From: DATBJG01 sp963790545
GTDB taxonomy: Bacteria > Acidobacteriota > Vicinamibacteria > Vicinamibacterales > JAMQPK01
Length of the DNA stretch: 64,000 bases
Assembly (NCBI GenBank): GCA_963790545.1
Contig: CAWBPA010000015.1
Span: 1 to 64,000, forward strand
Direction: 5' to 3'
Shown: positions 35,380 to 43,075 of the stretch, piece after piece
Numbering within the stretch: the stretch's first letter is position 1
Layout: each line of letters opens with the position of its first letter
Translations under genes and position numbers: made by a program
Notes under the pieces: model-generated
Database searches by the model: none
Told to the model about the DNA's origin: nothing
What the model saw: only the letters and a program-made list of their open reading frames with translations

Positions 35380-35472
35380 TGGGGAGGGCGTCATCTCTCC
35401 GAGTCGCCGAAGCTGTCACCTTCGGCGAACCGATCAGAGCAAGGAGACGGCACGCGCCCCTTTCGACCACGA

Positions 35473-35547
35473 CTAGCGGAAATAGAAGCCGCCGCCACCG
35501 AGGAGGAGCACTACGAGAATGATGAGGATTAGGGTGTTGGTACTCAT
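35473..35547 (-). CDS. 24-residue single-span membrane protein
   Basis: MSTNTLILIILVVLLLGGGG followed by FYFR. One hydrophobic helix, then four glycines and an aromatic-arginine end. GGAGAGAC lies eight bases upstream of the ATG. Peptides of this pattern are common near stress and membrane genes in several phyla; function unknown. It follows the zinc-ribbon gene by three bases on the same strand, so the two are likely co-transcribed. Confidence 0.6.
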   Translation of the reverse strand: MSTNTLILIILVVLLLGGGGFYFR

Positions 35548-35550
35548 TGA

Positions 35551-35802
35551 TTAGTCTCTCCTTCTGTGCGTTTGTGTCTCTATGGAGAGCTTAGCTGGGG
35601 CGCAGGCAGGTGTCTGTCCCTTCTTGGACAGGTCGGCTAGTGCGGACAGCACGTCCTTCTCTCTGTGCCACAGCCGGTCGCACTTCAAACATTGATACCA
35701 CGTCACTCCGCTCTCGTGTTCGTACGAACGCAGTGCCATCGGCTGAATGTGCGGACTATCACAAGAGGGGCAGCGACGTGCACTATTCCAATAGACAGCC
35801 AT
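35551..35802 (-). CDS. Small zinc-ribbon protein
   Basis: 83 residues from the ATG at 35802 (MAVYWNSARRCPSCDSPHIQ); an upstream in-frame ATG at 35850 is possible. Zinc knuckles are CPSCDS and CLKCDRLWHREKD, 27 residues apart. The C-terminus is polar. It resembles the ribbon protein at 24699-24917 in layout. Role unknown. Confidence 0.6.
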   Translation of the reverse strand: MAVYWNSARRCPSCDSPHIQPMALRSYEHESGVTWYQCLKCDRLWHREKDVLSALADLSKKGQTPACAPAKLSIETQTHRRRD

Positions 35803-36538
35803 GTCGGAATGAAAAAAGATTACGCCGACTCCGCTCAATGAACTGTTCACTATTGGACAATTGCGGTAACTCGTTACCCATCTACCGGTTTCGGACTATG
35901 CATTTGTGCATGCACGAATTGCCTGCCCGCTGGCCACATTGGAACATGGGAAGTCCCGCGCGCGGGCCGTATTCTGCTCGATGGGTTTCATCCTGTTGGT
36001 TAGACGCGCCGACTGGTTGGGGCCCTGAAGCCGCCGCAGTTGTCATAGAATTACCTGCGAGCCCGATCCCGCCAGCTGACAGCGAGCACTTCGGAGCCGG
36101 TGGTCGATCTATAACTCGGGCGGCGCCTGCCGCCACACCATCTTGCCAACGATTTTGCCCATCTCGTCAGGCGAAATGCCGCAGCGACTGCGTGTGGAGA
36201 TTCCCGAGAGCGCGCCCGCGCTCTGCCGTGCGCCAGTTGGAACCACGCTGATGATTGGCTGGGCCGCTTGATGGATCGCGGCAGACTGCTTAATGGCTCC
36301 GCCATGCGCCGGCTCCGGATACACGATGGCGCTGCTGGTGCTTCGCGGTGACAACGTCACTTCGATCTCCACGGAACTGTCAACAGTAGTGTGACGTCAT
36401 CGCGGGTTTGCGGCCACATGAGACGAAACCGGCAACCGTGGAAGCGCGCTACCTCCTCGTTGTCCTCGAGGGATAAGCTCAGCTCCGGTTCTATGGCGGC
36501 TCATCGAATTCGTAGGAAATACGCCGTACCATGAATCC
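35803..36538. other. No confident gene; one weak candidate
   Basis: A GTG-initiated minus frame at 36109-36372 (87 codons, with AAIHQAAQPIISVVPTGARQ and ISPDEMGKIVGKMVWRQAPP) looks protein-like but has no family. TTGACA sits just upstream of it at about 36378-36383 on the minus strand. The rest of the stretch shows nothing. Confidence 0.3.
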
Positions 36539-37342
36539 ATGAACGGTTTCGGCGCGATCGAGTGGCTCGCCCGAGGGGGCTTCCTTGTGAAAGGTGTGCT
36601 CTACATAGTCATCGGCGCGCTGGCCCTTCAGGTCGCAGCCAGAGCAGGCGGACGCGTAACGGGGACGCGCGGCGCGCTCACAGCCGTCCTCGGACAGCCG
36701 TTTGGACGCACGCTGCTGCTCGTGGCCGTCATTGGGCTTCTCGGCTACGCCGCCTGGCGCGTCCTTCAAGGTCTCTTCGATCCAGATCGCCTGGGCCACA
36801 ATTGGCGCGGCCTTGCCATGCGTGCAAGCTTCGTGGTTCGCGGGGGTGTACACGCGGTGCTGGGGTGGCAAACATTCCGCCTCTATCGGGGGCTGTCGGC
36901 CGCATCGGGAACCAGCGAGCGTGAGGTCGCCACCGAGGCATTCCGGTGGCCGCTCGGTGATTGGCTGGTAGTGCTCGCGGGACTCGGCCTCATCGGCTTC
37001 GCCGTGCAGCAGGTGTACGCGGCGATCACCTGCCGATTGGAGCGCAATCTCGATGTCGAAGAAATGCGACGCGAGGCTGGCGAATGGGCGGTCGGCCTCA
37101 GCCGGTTCGGCGTGGCGGCACGCGCCGTTGTCTTTGCGGTGCTCGGATGGGCAATCGTCGTCGCCGGTTGGTTCCGCGATCCGTCGGAAGTCGGCACCAC
37201 GGCGTCGTCATTCCGCACCCTCGCTGCACAACCGGGAGGGGTGGGCCGTTGGCTTCTCGGCGTGACGGCAGCAGGGTTCGTCGCCTTCGGCTTCTACGAG
37301 ATCATCCACGCGCGCTATCTCCACATCCGACGCGTCCGCTGA
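36539..37342 (+). CDS. DUF1206 integral membrane protein
   Basis: 267 residues made of three repeats of about 80 residues, each with two transmembrane helices: for example LARGGFLVKGVLYIVIGALA with LLLVAVIGLLGYAAWRVLQG, then MRASFVVRGGVHAVLGWQTF with WLVVLAGLGLIGFAVQQVYA, then RFGVAARAVVFAVLGWAIVV with WLLGVTAAGFVAFGFYEIIH. The R-G-x-x-(K/R)-G-x2-(Y/H) pattern at the head of each repeat is the DUF1206 hallmark. No biochemical function is established. It appears to be a single-gene unit. Confidence 0.93.
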   Translation: MNGFGAIEWLARGGFLVKGVLYIVIGALALQVAARAGGRVTGTRGALTAVLGQPFGRTLLLVAVIGLLGYAAWRVLQGLFDPDRLGHNWRGLAMRASFVVRGGVHAVLGWQTFRLYRGLSAASGTSEREVATEAFRWPLGDWLVVLAGLGLIGFAVQQVYAAITCRLERNLDVEEMRREAGEWAVGLSRFGVAARAVVFAVLGWAIVVAGWFRDPSEVGTTASSFRTLAAQPGGVGRWLLGVTAAGFVAFGFYEIIHARYLHIRRVR

Positions 37343-37514
37343 CCGCTGGCAGCGCCTCCGGCGTGGGATGATCGGGGTGCGTTCGAACCCTGGGACTTCG
37401 ATCGCCGAGCACGAAGTGGATCAGTGTCACCTTCCTACCAACAGTGCGCAGGATTCCTCCTGATAAGTCGCCAAGGATTTACCGATGGCAGGGATTCAGA
37501 CCCGCCTTCTTCCA

Positions 37515-37576
37515 CGCTCTCGCCACCTCCCAAATGAGATTTTGGGGGCAATCGAGGGCGAAACGAACTTTCCAAC
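37515..37576. repeat. Dispersed repeat, copy also at 42876-42938
   Basis: About 62 bases beginning CGCTCTCGCCACCTCCC and containing TTTTGGGGGCAA and GCGAAA; roughly 75% identical, same orientation, to the stretch upstream of the kinase-TolB gene. No coding potential. Confidence 0.45.
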
Positions 37577-37690
37577 GTACGCGGAGAGCCACCTTCGGGT
37601 TTCGGCATGCCGGGCACAGGCCGTCGTCGGTAACCCCTGCGCCGTTGATGCGGAGCAATCCCGGCCGGGTGTTGCCTTGCCAGCTTCCTG

Positions 37691-37804
37691 CTACGGAGTC
37701 TTTGGCCGGGCCTTGTCCTGCTTCTTTTGCTCCTCCTGTTTTTGTTTCGTCAGCTGCTGTTGTTTGTTCTTTTCCTTGTCCTTCTTGCCACCCTTGTCTC
37801 CCAT
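37691..37804 (-). CDS. Small lysine/glutamine-rich protein, 37 residues
   Basis: MGDKGGKKDKEKNKQQQLTK followed by QKQEEQKKQDKARPKTP. A very strong ribosome-binding site (AAGGAGGAGG) is six bases before the ATG. The M-G-D-K start and the R-P-K-T-P end recur in small proteins of unknown function from many phyla, so this is almost certainly a real gene. It is highly charged, with no hydrophobic residue run. Confidence 0.72.
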   Translation of the reverse strand: MGDKGGKKDKEKNKQQQLTKQKQEEQKKQDKARPKTP

Positions 37805-38264
37805 GCCTCCTCCTTTTCAGCCATCATGACTCGTCACGGCGAGTGAATGTGAATCTTACCGGGAGGGCTGATTGATTGAGTTCTGGTCCAGCTCATGCCC
37901 GAGCGATGCTGGATAGATGATAGGTAGCGATCCGTCGCCAAGTGGCGATGCATCTGACCGGTCCGGATCGGGAATCACAACGGCGTTGATCGCGACCGAA
38001 CGCTCGACCATGTGGGGCGCCGCGCCTCGGAATGCACGCCCTTCGGCGGGTGAGGGAGGATGGGTTCGCGAGTAGTGTTCCGCGCGTGACCCTACCGGTT
38101 CCATTACGGGCGCGACGGTAAACCCTCGGCGCGGGAGATTGTCGCCAGGGGCTACGGTCGAATTGCCAGCGGCCATTCAGAGCTCGGCGGCCACCAGGGC
38201 GCGACGGGCGCGATGAGTCAGCGCGCAGCGTTGCAGGTATTGAAGTAAGACGCCTCCGCGCGTC
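37805..38264. other. No confident gene; one weak candidate
   Basis: A minus frame at 37856-38176 (106 codons) contains RSVAINAVVIPDPDRSDASP and LGDGSLPIIYPASLGHELDQ, which reads like protein, but no family or ribosome-binding site is seen. It may be the end of a decayed gene. Confidence 0.3.
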
Positions 38265-38708
38265 TCATTTCTTGATCGTCGTCGACTGCGAGGCGACGCA
38301 CTTCCATGTACCGCCCTGCAGCACGAACACGTCCGTCCAGCGCTCGCTCGTATCGACCTTCACGCCCTTGGCGTCCGTGCCCACGCCCGTCCAGATGCCA
38401 GTGACGACGGCGGTCGTTGGATTGGGCACCATGACCTTCATGCCACTGACTTCCGACTTTGTGAACTTGCCGGCCTTTGTGTTCGCCAGCGATTCCGCGC
38501 GCGTCTGTACGGTGCCCTCGGGGGTAGTCCCCGTCCAGTTGGCGGCGAGGATTCCGTCCAGAGTCTTCACATCGTTCTTGAGGGCCGTCGCCGCCCAGCT
38601 GTGTTCGATGTCCATCAACGTCTGTTCGGTGGTCTTGGTCTGCGCGACGGATAACACGGGTAGAACCAACAGTAGCGCCAGCGCGCTTGCGACTTCTCTC
38701 ATCATCAT
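38265..38708 (-). CDS. Secreted DUF4440/SnoaL-like (NTF2-fold) protein
   Basis: About 145 residues. Three ATGs in a row (38708, 38705, 38702) follow GGAG, and the third has the best spacing. The signal peptide is REVASALALLLVLPVLSVAQ with cleavage after the VAQ region. The mature part has LMDIEHSWAATALKNDVKTL and LDGILAANWTGTTPEGTVQT, the helix-strand pattern of the DUF4440 group, and VVTGIWTGVGTDAKG plus RWTDVFVLQGGTWKCVASQS at the end. These small periplasmic proteins have a ligand pocket but usually no known substrate. Confidence 0.88.
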   Translation of the reverse strand: MMMREVASALALLLVLPVLSVAQTKTTEQTLMDIEHSWAATALKNDVKTLDGILAANWTGTTPEGTVQTRAESLANTKAGKFTKSEVSGMKVMVPNPTTAVVTGIWTGVGTDAKGVKVDTSERWTDVFVLQGGTWKCVASQSTTIKK

Positions 38709-38933
38709 CTCCAGGGAAGTGGTGCGGGTCCGGACTATGCGCTTGCGGGACCGATGTGTCAAGGCGCCCCGCTTAGTCCTGGTCGCCAAGGGTAGACCTA
38801 TCCGCCCAGGGCGTTCGGGGGGGCCGGAACCGAGATTACTCAGGTACTTTGGCGTTCTCCTGGAGTAATTCGTTTCGCTTCTCTCGTCCGTTACGTCAGA
38901 ATCAGCGTTTTCGCAGGTGAAGGAGGTGGACCG

Positions 38934-39212
38934 ATGAAGTTCATGGTCGTTTGGAAGACCGTTCCAGGGAAATACAAGACTGCGATTGACCAGTTTCTCA
39001 AAGCGGGCGGCCCAGTCCCGGCTGGCGCGAAGACCGTTGGGCGTTGGCACACGCCGGGTTCAACGCTCGGCTGGCATCTCATCGAGGCGAGCGACCTCGC
39101 GCTCATCGCCGAGCACGTGGCCGAGTGGGGTGAGTTGCTGGAGATCAACGTCTATCCGGTGATTGAGGATACCGAGGCGGGAGCCGCCGCGAAGAAGGTA
39201 TTCGGCAAGTAG
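38934..39212 (+). CDS. DUF3303 protein
   Basis: 92 residues, with AAGGAGGTG six bases before the ATG. The sequence MKFMVVWKTVPGKYKTAIDQ FL and TVGRWHTPGSTLGWHLIEAS, ending EWGELLEINVYPVIEDTEAG, matches the DUF3303 dimeric alpha-beta barrel type. Function not established. It stands alone between the DUF4440 gene and the recombinase. Confidence 0.88.
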   Translation: MKFMVVWKTVPGKYKTAIDQFLKAGGPVPAGAKTVGRWHTPGSTLGWHLIEASDLALIAEHVAEWGELLEINVYPVIEDTEAGAAAKKVFGK

Positions 39213-39337
39213 CCGCGTGATTCGGCGAAGCGAACTGTGAAACAGGCGGGCGGTAGGGGCGTACCTCCGCTCGCCCGCGGTTTTGTCCTCAGTCGTCGCC
39301 AAGGGCGGACGTTGTTGCGCCGCCCCAGGCCCTCAGC

Positions 39338-40287
39338 TCAAGCGGCGCCCGGCTCGATTCCGAGACGGTCGTTGACCGCACATCGCAGTCGCTGTTTGCA
39401 TCCAAGGTAGCGCTCCGTCGTCTGGATCGAGACATGGCCCAAGAGGAACTGGATCTGATCCAACTCGCCACCGCCAGATGACAGAGGCGCGCGCACGTGC
39501 GACGGAGGTCGTGCGGTGCCAGCTTGTCGATGCCCGCGCGAGCGGCCGCTGCCCGCACCACGTCCCAGAGCACTTTCGGAGACATGCCGCTTCCCCAAAC
39601 ACGCCCGGCCTTGTTAATGGCACGGAACACGGGACCATGTGTGATTTTCGCCGCATCCGTCCAGGCATCTACCGCGGCTTTCACCCAGCTCGGGATGGGC
39701 ACGGTGCGCATGTGGCCGCCCTTACCGACCAAGTCCGCAATCACCCAGTGTTCTTCTCGTTGCTGGATCGACTCGAGCGTCAGCGCGAGCAACTCGGCGC
39801 GTCGCAATCCACATCCAATCAGCATGGCCACCATTGCGTGGTCGCGCAGCGCCCGCGCCGTCGAAGGCCTCGCGTGTTCGAGCAGCCGTCGACCTTGTTC
39901 AGGTGTTAGCCAGTTTCCAAGCCGGACACCAAGACGTCGCACGCCTTTGACACGGCGAATGCCTGCCGCGAGCTCGGGACTCAGCAGACCGGCATCAGCA
40001 GCTTCGTACGCGATCCGACGGACCGCAGCCAGCCGCAGATTGATGGTTGCCGGCGCGTATTGGCGCTGCTCGAGGTGGATCCGATAGCGGAGAACGACGG
40101 TACGGTTCAACGCAAGGCGCGGCTCTGAGCAGTACCAGGTTACAAACTCGCGAATCGCGTGATCGTACGTCCGTTGCCCGCTGACGGAGGTCAGGCTGTT
40201 CAGGACGGCCGTCTTGGCGTGTTCGAGGTCGGAGAGTGCCAGCACCCGCTTCGGCGATTTCTTCCTTCGCGATTTCGACTGTCGCAT
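39338..40287 (-). pseudogene. Tyrosine recombinase/integrase, frameshifted before the catalytic tyrosine
   Basis: The N-terminal core-binding domain (SVSGQRTYDHAIREFVTWYC) and the catalytic domain are recognisable: first arginine in LIGCGLRRAELLALT, lysine in DLVGKGGHMRTVPIP, and H-x-L-R-R in LAPHDLRRTCARLCH. At about 39473 a G seems lost (GCGGT for GCGGGT); the correct continuation is in the next frame, GGELDQIQFLLGHVSIQTTE then RYLGCKQ, with the nucleophilic tyrosine in R-Y-L. The given frame instead runs to a stop at 39289 and lacks the tyrosine. Integrases of this kind catalyse site-specific insertion, often into tRNA genes. Confidence 0.87.
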
Positions 40288-40495
40288 CGGCGACGGCCTC
40301 CACCGTCGCCGAAAGCTTCAGGATGCTTCATCCCTGCGGCGTCGATCGTTACTTACATGCCAAAATGAGTCGCGTCACGGTGACATGATCACACATGACC
40401 GGTGGGCGCGACGGTGCCCAGGCGATGTTGGCCAGGCCTGCGGGTTTGTTTCCTCTAAGCAACGGGATCTGCACGCTACACGGCTGCGAATTGGC

Positions 40496-42571
40496 TCAAT
40501 GTGGTAATTCCCGGCGCAGATGAGCGAGTTCGGTCGACGCTCGATGAAGTGCCGTTTCGGTTCGTCTGCGCTCCGTGATGTCTTCAAAAGACGCGACAAC
40601 TCCGCCGTGAGTACCGTCGGCCTCGAACAAGGGTTCAGAATTAATCGAAATCCACGTCAGATTGCCGTCCGGCTTGTACACTCCCATGATGATGTTTGAG
40701 CAGGGTTGACCCGTACGCATGGTCACGGCGACGGGGAATGTTTCGCCGGGAAACGGTGAGCCATCCTCGTGGATCGCTCGCCAGCGTGGGTCGAGTGCGG
40801 TCCGGCCTATGATCTGCTCAGCCGACAGTCCAAGGATTCGCTCGGCACTGCCATTGCACGCTCGAATGCTACCGTCGGCGTCCAGGACGACAATGCCATC
40901 CTGCATGGCAGCGATGACGGACCGATAACGCTCCTCGCCTTTACGTAATGCCTCTTCGGCCTGCTTCCGCCCCGTGATATCCCTGGCAGCCGCGTAAATC
41001 AACTGCCGGCTTGGGTACACGGTTGCGGTCCATGACAGCCACTTGTACGATCCATCTCTGCAGCGGTACCGATTTTCGAAGGTGACGGTGTCCGTACCTG
41101 TAGCAATCTTCTGCGATTCGGCGAGCGTCCGCTCAATGTCGTCGGGGTGGATGAAACTCAGGTACGATTTCGCTAGCATTTCATCCATCGTGAAGCCAAG
41201 CGTCCGTGCGAAGGCAGGGTTAAGTCGCTTGAAGTACAGATCGAAGCCGGCGATACACAACATGTCGCGAGATAGCGTGAAAAAGCGATCGCGCTCCTCC
41301 TGAGCTTCTCGACGCTCCACTTCTTGCCAGCTCTGAACGGCCGTGGCTAGCTCACCGGCAGACCCGAAGCGGTCGGTCGGCCTCTTGGCTAGGGCACGCA
41401 TGCAAATGTCTTCCAACGCCGAAGGCACCTCGGCCCACTGCCCTCGCGGCAGGAGCGGCTGTTCTTCGCGGACTTTCCGTAGGATCTCGCGGGTATCTGG
41501 GCCTGAGAACGGGGGGCACCCCGTAAGAACTTCGTAGAGAATCGCTCCCAAGCCATAGATGTCGGTGTGCCGACCGATGAGGTCCAAGCGTCCGGACGCT
41601 TGTTCTGGTGCCATGTAGGCGGGCGTACCGATCGCTTGCCCCTGCACGGTGAGACCCACATCGTTCGCCGAACTAGCAGAATCGACCACGACCAACGGAT
41701 CGTCCGGCTCTGCTTGGACTCGGTCGACCAGCTTGGCCAAACCCCAATCGAGAACGACGACTTCGCCGAAGTCTCCCAACACCACGTTCTCGCCCTTGAG
41801 ATCACGATGGATCACTCCTTCGGAATGGGCATACGCGACAGTGTTGCAAACGGTGACGAAGGCATTCAGCAAAGGGACGAGGCCGAGCATTCCTGCCTGG
41901 GTTCGGGTCCCTGTTCGGTGCCACCCGCGCGCGGCCTCGCTCAGGGTGCGACCTCTGACAAAGCGCATGGTGTAAAAGGGCTGATCGTCCTCCCGTAAGG
42001 CCAACTCATAGACCGGCACGATACCCGGATGCTCCAACTGACCGGTAATACGGGCTTCCTGAAGGAACCGCGTCCTGTGAGCGGCCAGCCCCGCGCGTTC
42101 GGGCCTCAGCTCTTTTAAAGCAACGTTACGACCGAAGGCGCGGTCGCGAGCCAGCCAAATGCGTCCGATGCCGCCGCTGGCGTGTAAGCGCGTCAGCGCG
42201 TACCGCTCCCCGGGTTTCGGTATATCGTCGACGGTTGCTAACGTAGTTGGTGTATCTGGCCCAGGCAGGTCGCAGAGCGATCGGTTGATGTCGGCGTCTT
42301 GCAGGGCTGCGAGCGAACGTTTCACATCGTCGCTGACGGCGGCCAGACCAGCTCTGGGGTCGCCGCCGTGCCTCTTCAACTTGCGCTCAACCAAACGCTC
42401 GATATCCGCTTTGTCGATCGGCGTGATCCAGCCGAACTCGATTAGCAGATCGCCGAGTGCCGCCTGCTTGCGCGTCGTCCAGAGCGTGCAGATCTTGATG
42501 AACTGATCGGCGTCGATGACATCAGCCTGTAGGGCTAGTACACCGAACAGAAGGTTGCGATCCGCATCCAT
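40496..42571 (-). CDS. Serine/threonine kinase with two PAS domains, ends before any histidine-kinase core
   Basis: 691 residues. A short N-terminal helical region (residues 1-85) precedes the kinase domain (about 125-400): glycine loop HASGGIGRIWLARD, lysine in NVALKELRPE, catalytic loop VIHRDLKGENVVLG, metal loop VVLDWGLAKL (DWG in place of DFG, as in this subfamily) and YMAPEQASG. Two PAS/PAC units follow (about 435-560 and 565-685), with SYLSFIHPDDIERTLAESQK and IVVLDADGSIRACNGSAERI. The protein ends ELAHLRRELPH just where related proteins begin the HisKA domain (typically A-S-I-A-H-E-x-N-Q-P), so it may be a truncated hybrid sensor kinase. A cytoplasmic sensor role is likely. Confidence 0.85.
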   Translation of the reverse strand: MDADRNLLFGVLALQADVIDADQFIKICTLWTTRKQAALGDLLIEFGWITPIDKADIERLVERKLKRHGGDPRAGLAAVSDDVKRSLAALQDADINRSLCDLPGPDTPTTLATVDDIPKPGERYALTRLHASGGIGRIWLARDRAFGRNVALKELRPERAGLAAHRTRFLQEARITGQLEHPGIVPVYELALREDDQPFYTMRFVRGRTLSEAARGWHRTGTRTQAGMLGLVPLLNAFVTVCNTVAYAHSEGVIHRDLKGENVVLGDFGEVVVLDWGLAKLVDRVQAEPDDPLVVVDSASSANDVGLTVQGQAIGTPAYMAPEQASGRLDLIGRHTDIYGLGAILYEVLTGCPPFSGPDTREILRKVREEQPLLPRGQWAEVPSALEDICMRALAKRPTDRFGSAGELATAVQSWQEVERREAQEERDRFFTLSRDMLCIAGFDLYFKRLNPAFARTLGFTMDEMLAKSYLSFIHPDDIERTLAESQKIATGTDTVTFENRYRCRDGSYKWLSWTATVYPSRQLIYAAARDITGRKQAEEALRKGEERYRSVIAAMQDGIVVLDADGSIRACNGSAERILGLSAEQIIGRTALDPRWRAIHEDGSPFPGETFPVAVTMRTGQPCSNIIMGVYKPDGNLTWISINSEPLFEADGTHGGVVASFEDITERRRTETALHRASTELAHLRRELPH

Positions 42572-43060
42572 AGAAGCCCGGTGGCTTGCGCGTGACGGTG
42601 CGTCATTCGCGATCCTCGTAGCGCCGAAACCCTAGGAATCGAAGGGGATTCTAACAGATATCACGCGGTCGGCCCCGGCCCGGTAAACACGCGAAGACCA
42701 TCGTTGAAACCGGCGGCCAACGGCCAGATGTGCGTGGTTACTCGCCAACGCAGGCACATATCTAGGCGCCGTCCCCACCGAATCGGATACATAGCGGTCA
42801 GTCGCCAAGTATCTATTAAGCAACAGTCGCCCCACTATTCCGTACGCCCGTTGTTAGATGCGCCGTCGCCACCCTCGCTCTCTCCACCTCCCCGTTTTAG
42901 CGTTTGGGGGCAAATCGAAAGCGAAAATGAGTTTCCACTTCTCGGCTGCTAGCCCACGGTGTCCGAGACATGGGAGTCGAGCGATCGAGCGCCGGCCAAT
43001 GGATTTGCAAAGGCTGCGGCGTGTACCAGGACCTATCCGCTCGCACCACCGCTCTGCCCG
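42572..43060. other. Intergenic region between divergent kinase genes
   Basis: About 490 bases without a gene. It holds the dispersed repeat at 42876-42938 and the promoter element of the kinase-TolB gene at its right end. Frames crossing it have no start site. Confidence 0.4.
42876..42938. repeat. Dispersed repeat, copy also at 37515-37576
   Basis: Begins CGCTCTCTCCACCTCCC, contains TTTGGGGGCAAATCGAAAGC. Same orientation as the other copy. The CCACCTCCC and GGGGGCAA blocks are the best conserved parts. Confidence 0.45.
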
Positions 43061-43066
43061 TATAAT
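43061..43066 (+). promoter_or_regulatory. TATAAT -10 element ten bases before the kinase-TolB start
   Basis: A perfect TATAAT ends ten bases before the TTG at 43076, so transcription should begin within a few bases of the start codon and the message would be leaderless. No Shine-Dalgarno sequence is present. The -35 region is not obvious. Confidence 0.5.
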
Positions 43067-43075
43067 CCACACGAA

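Noticed and set aside
37856..38176. Minus-strand 106-codon frame as a confident gene
   Set aside because: Looks partly protein-like but no family, no ribosome-binding site; left as a weak candidate in the gap entry.
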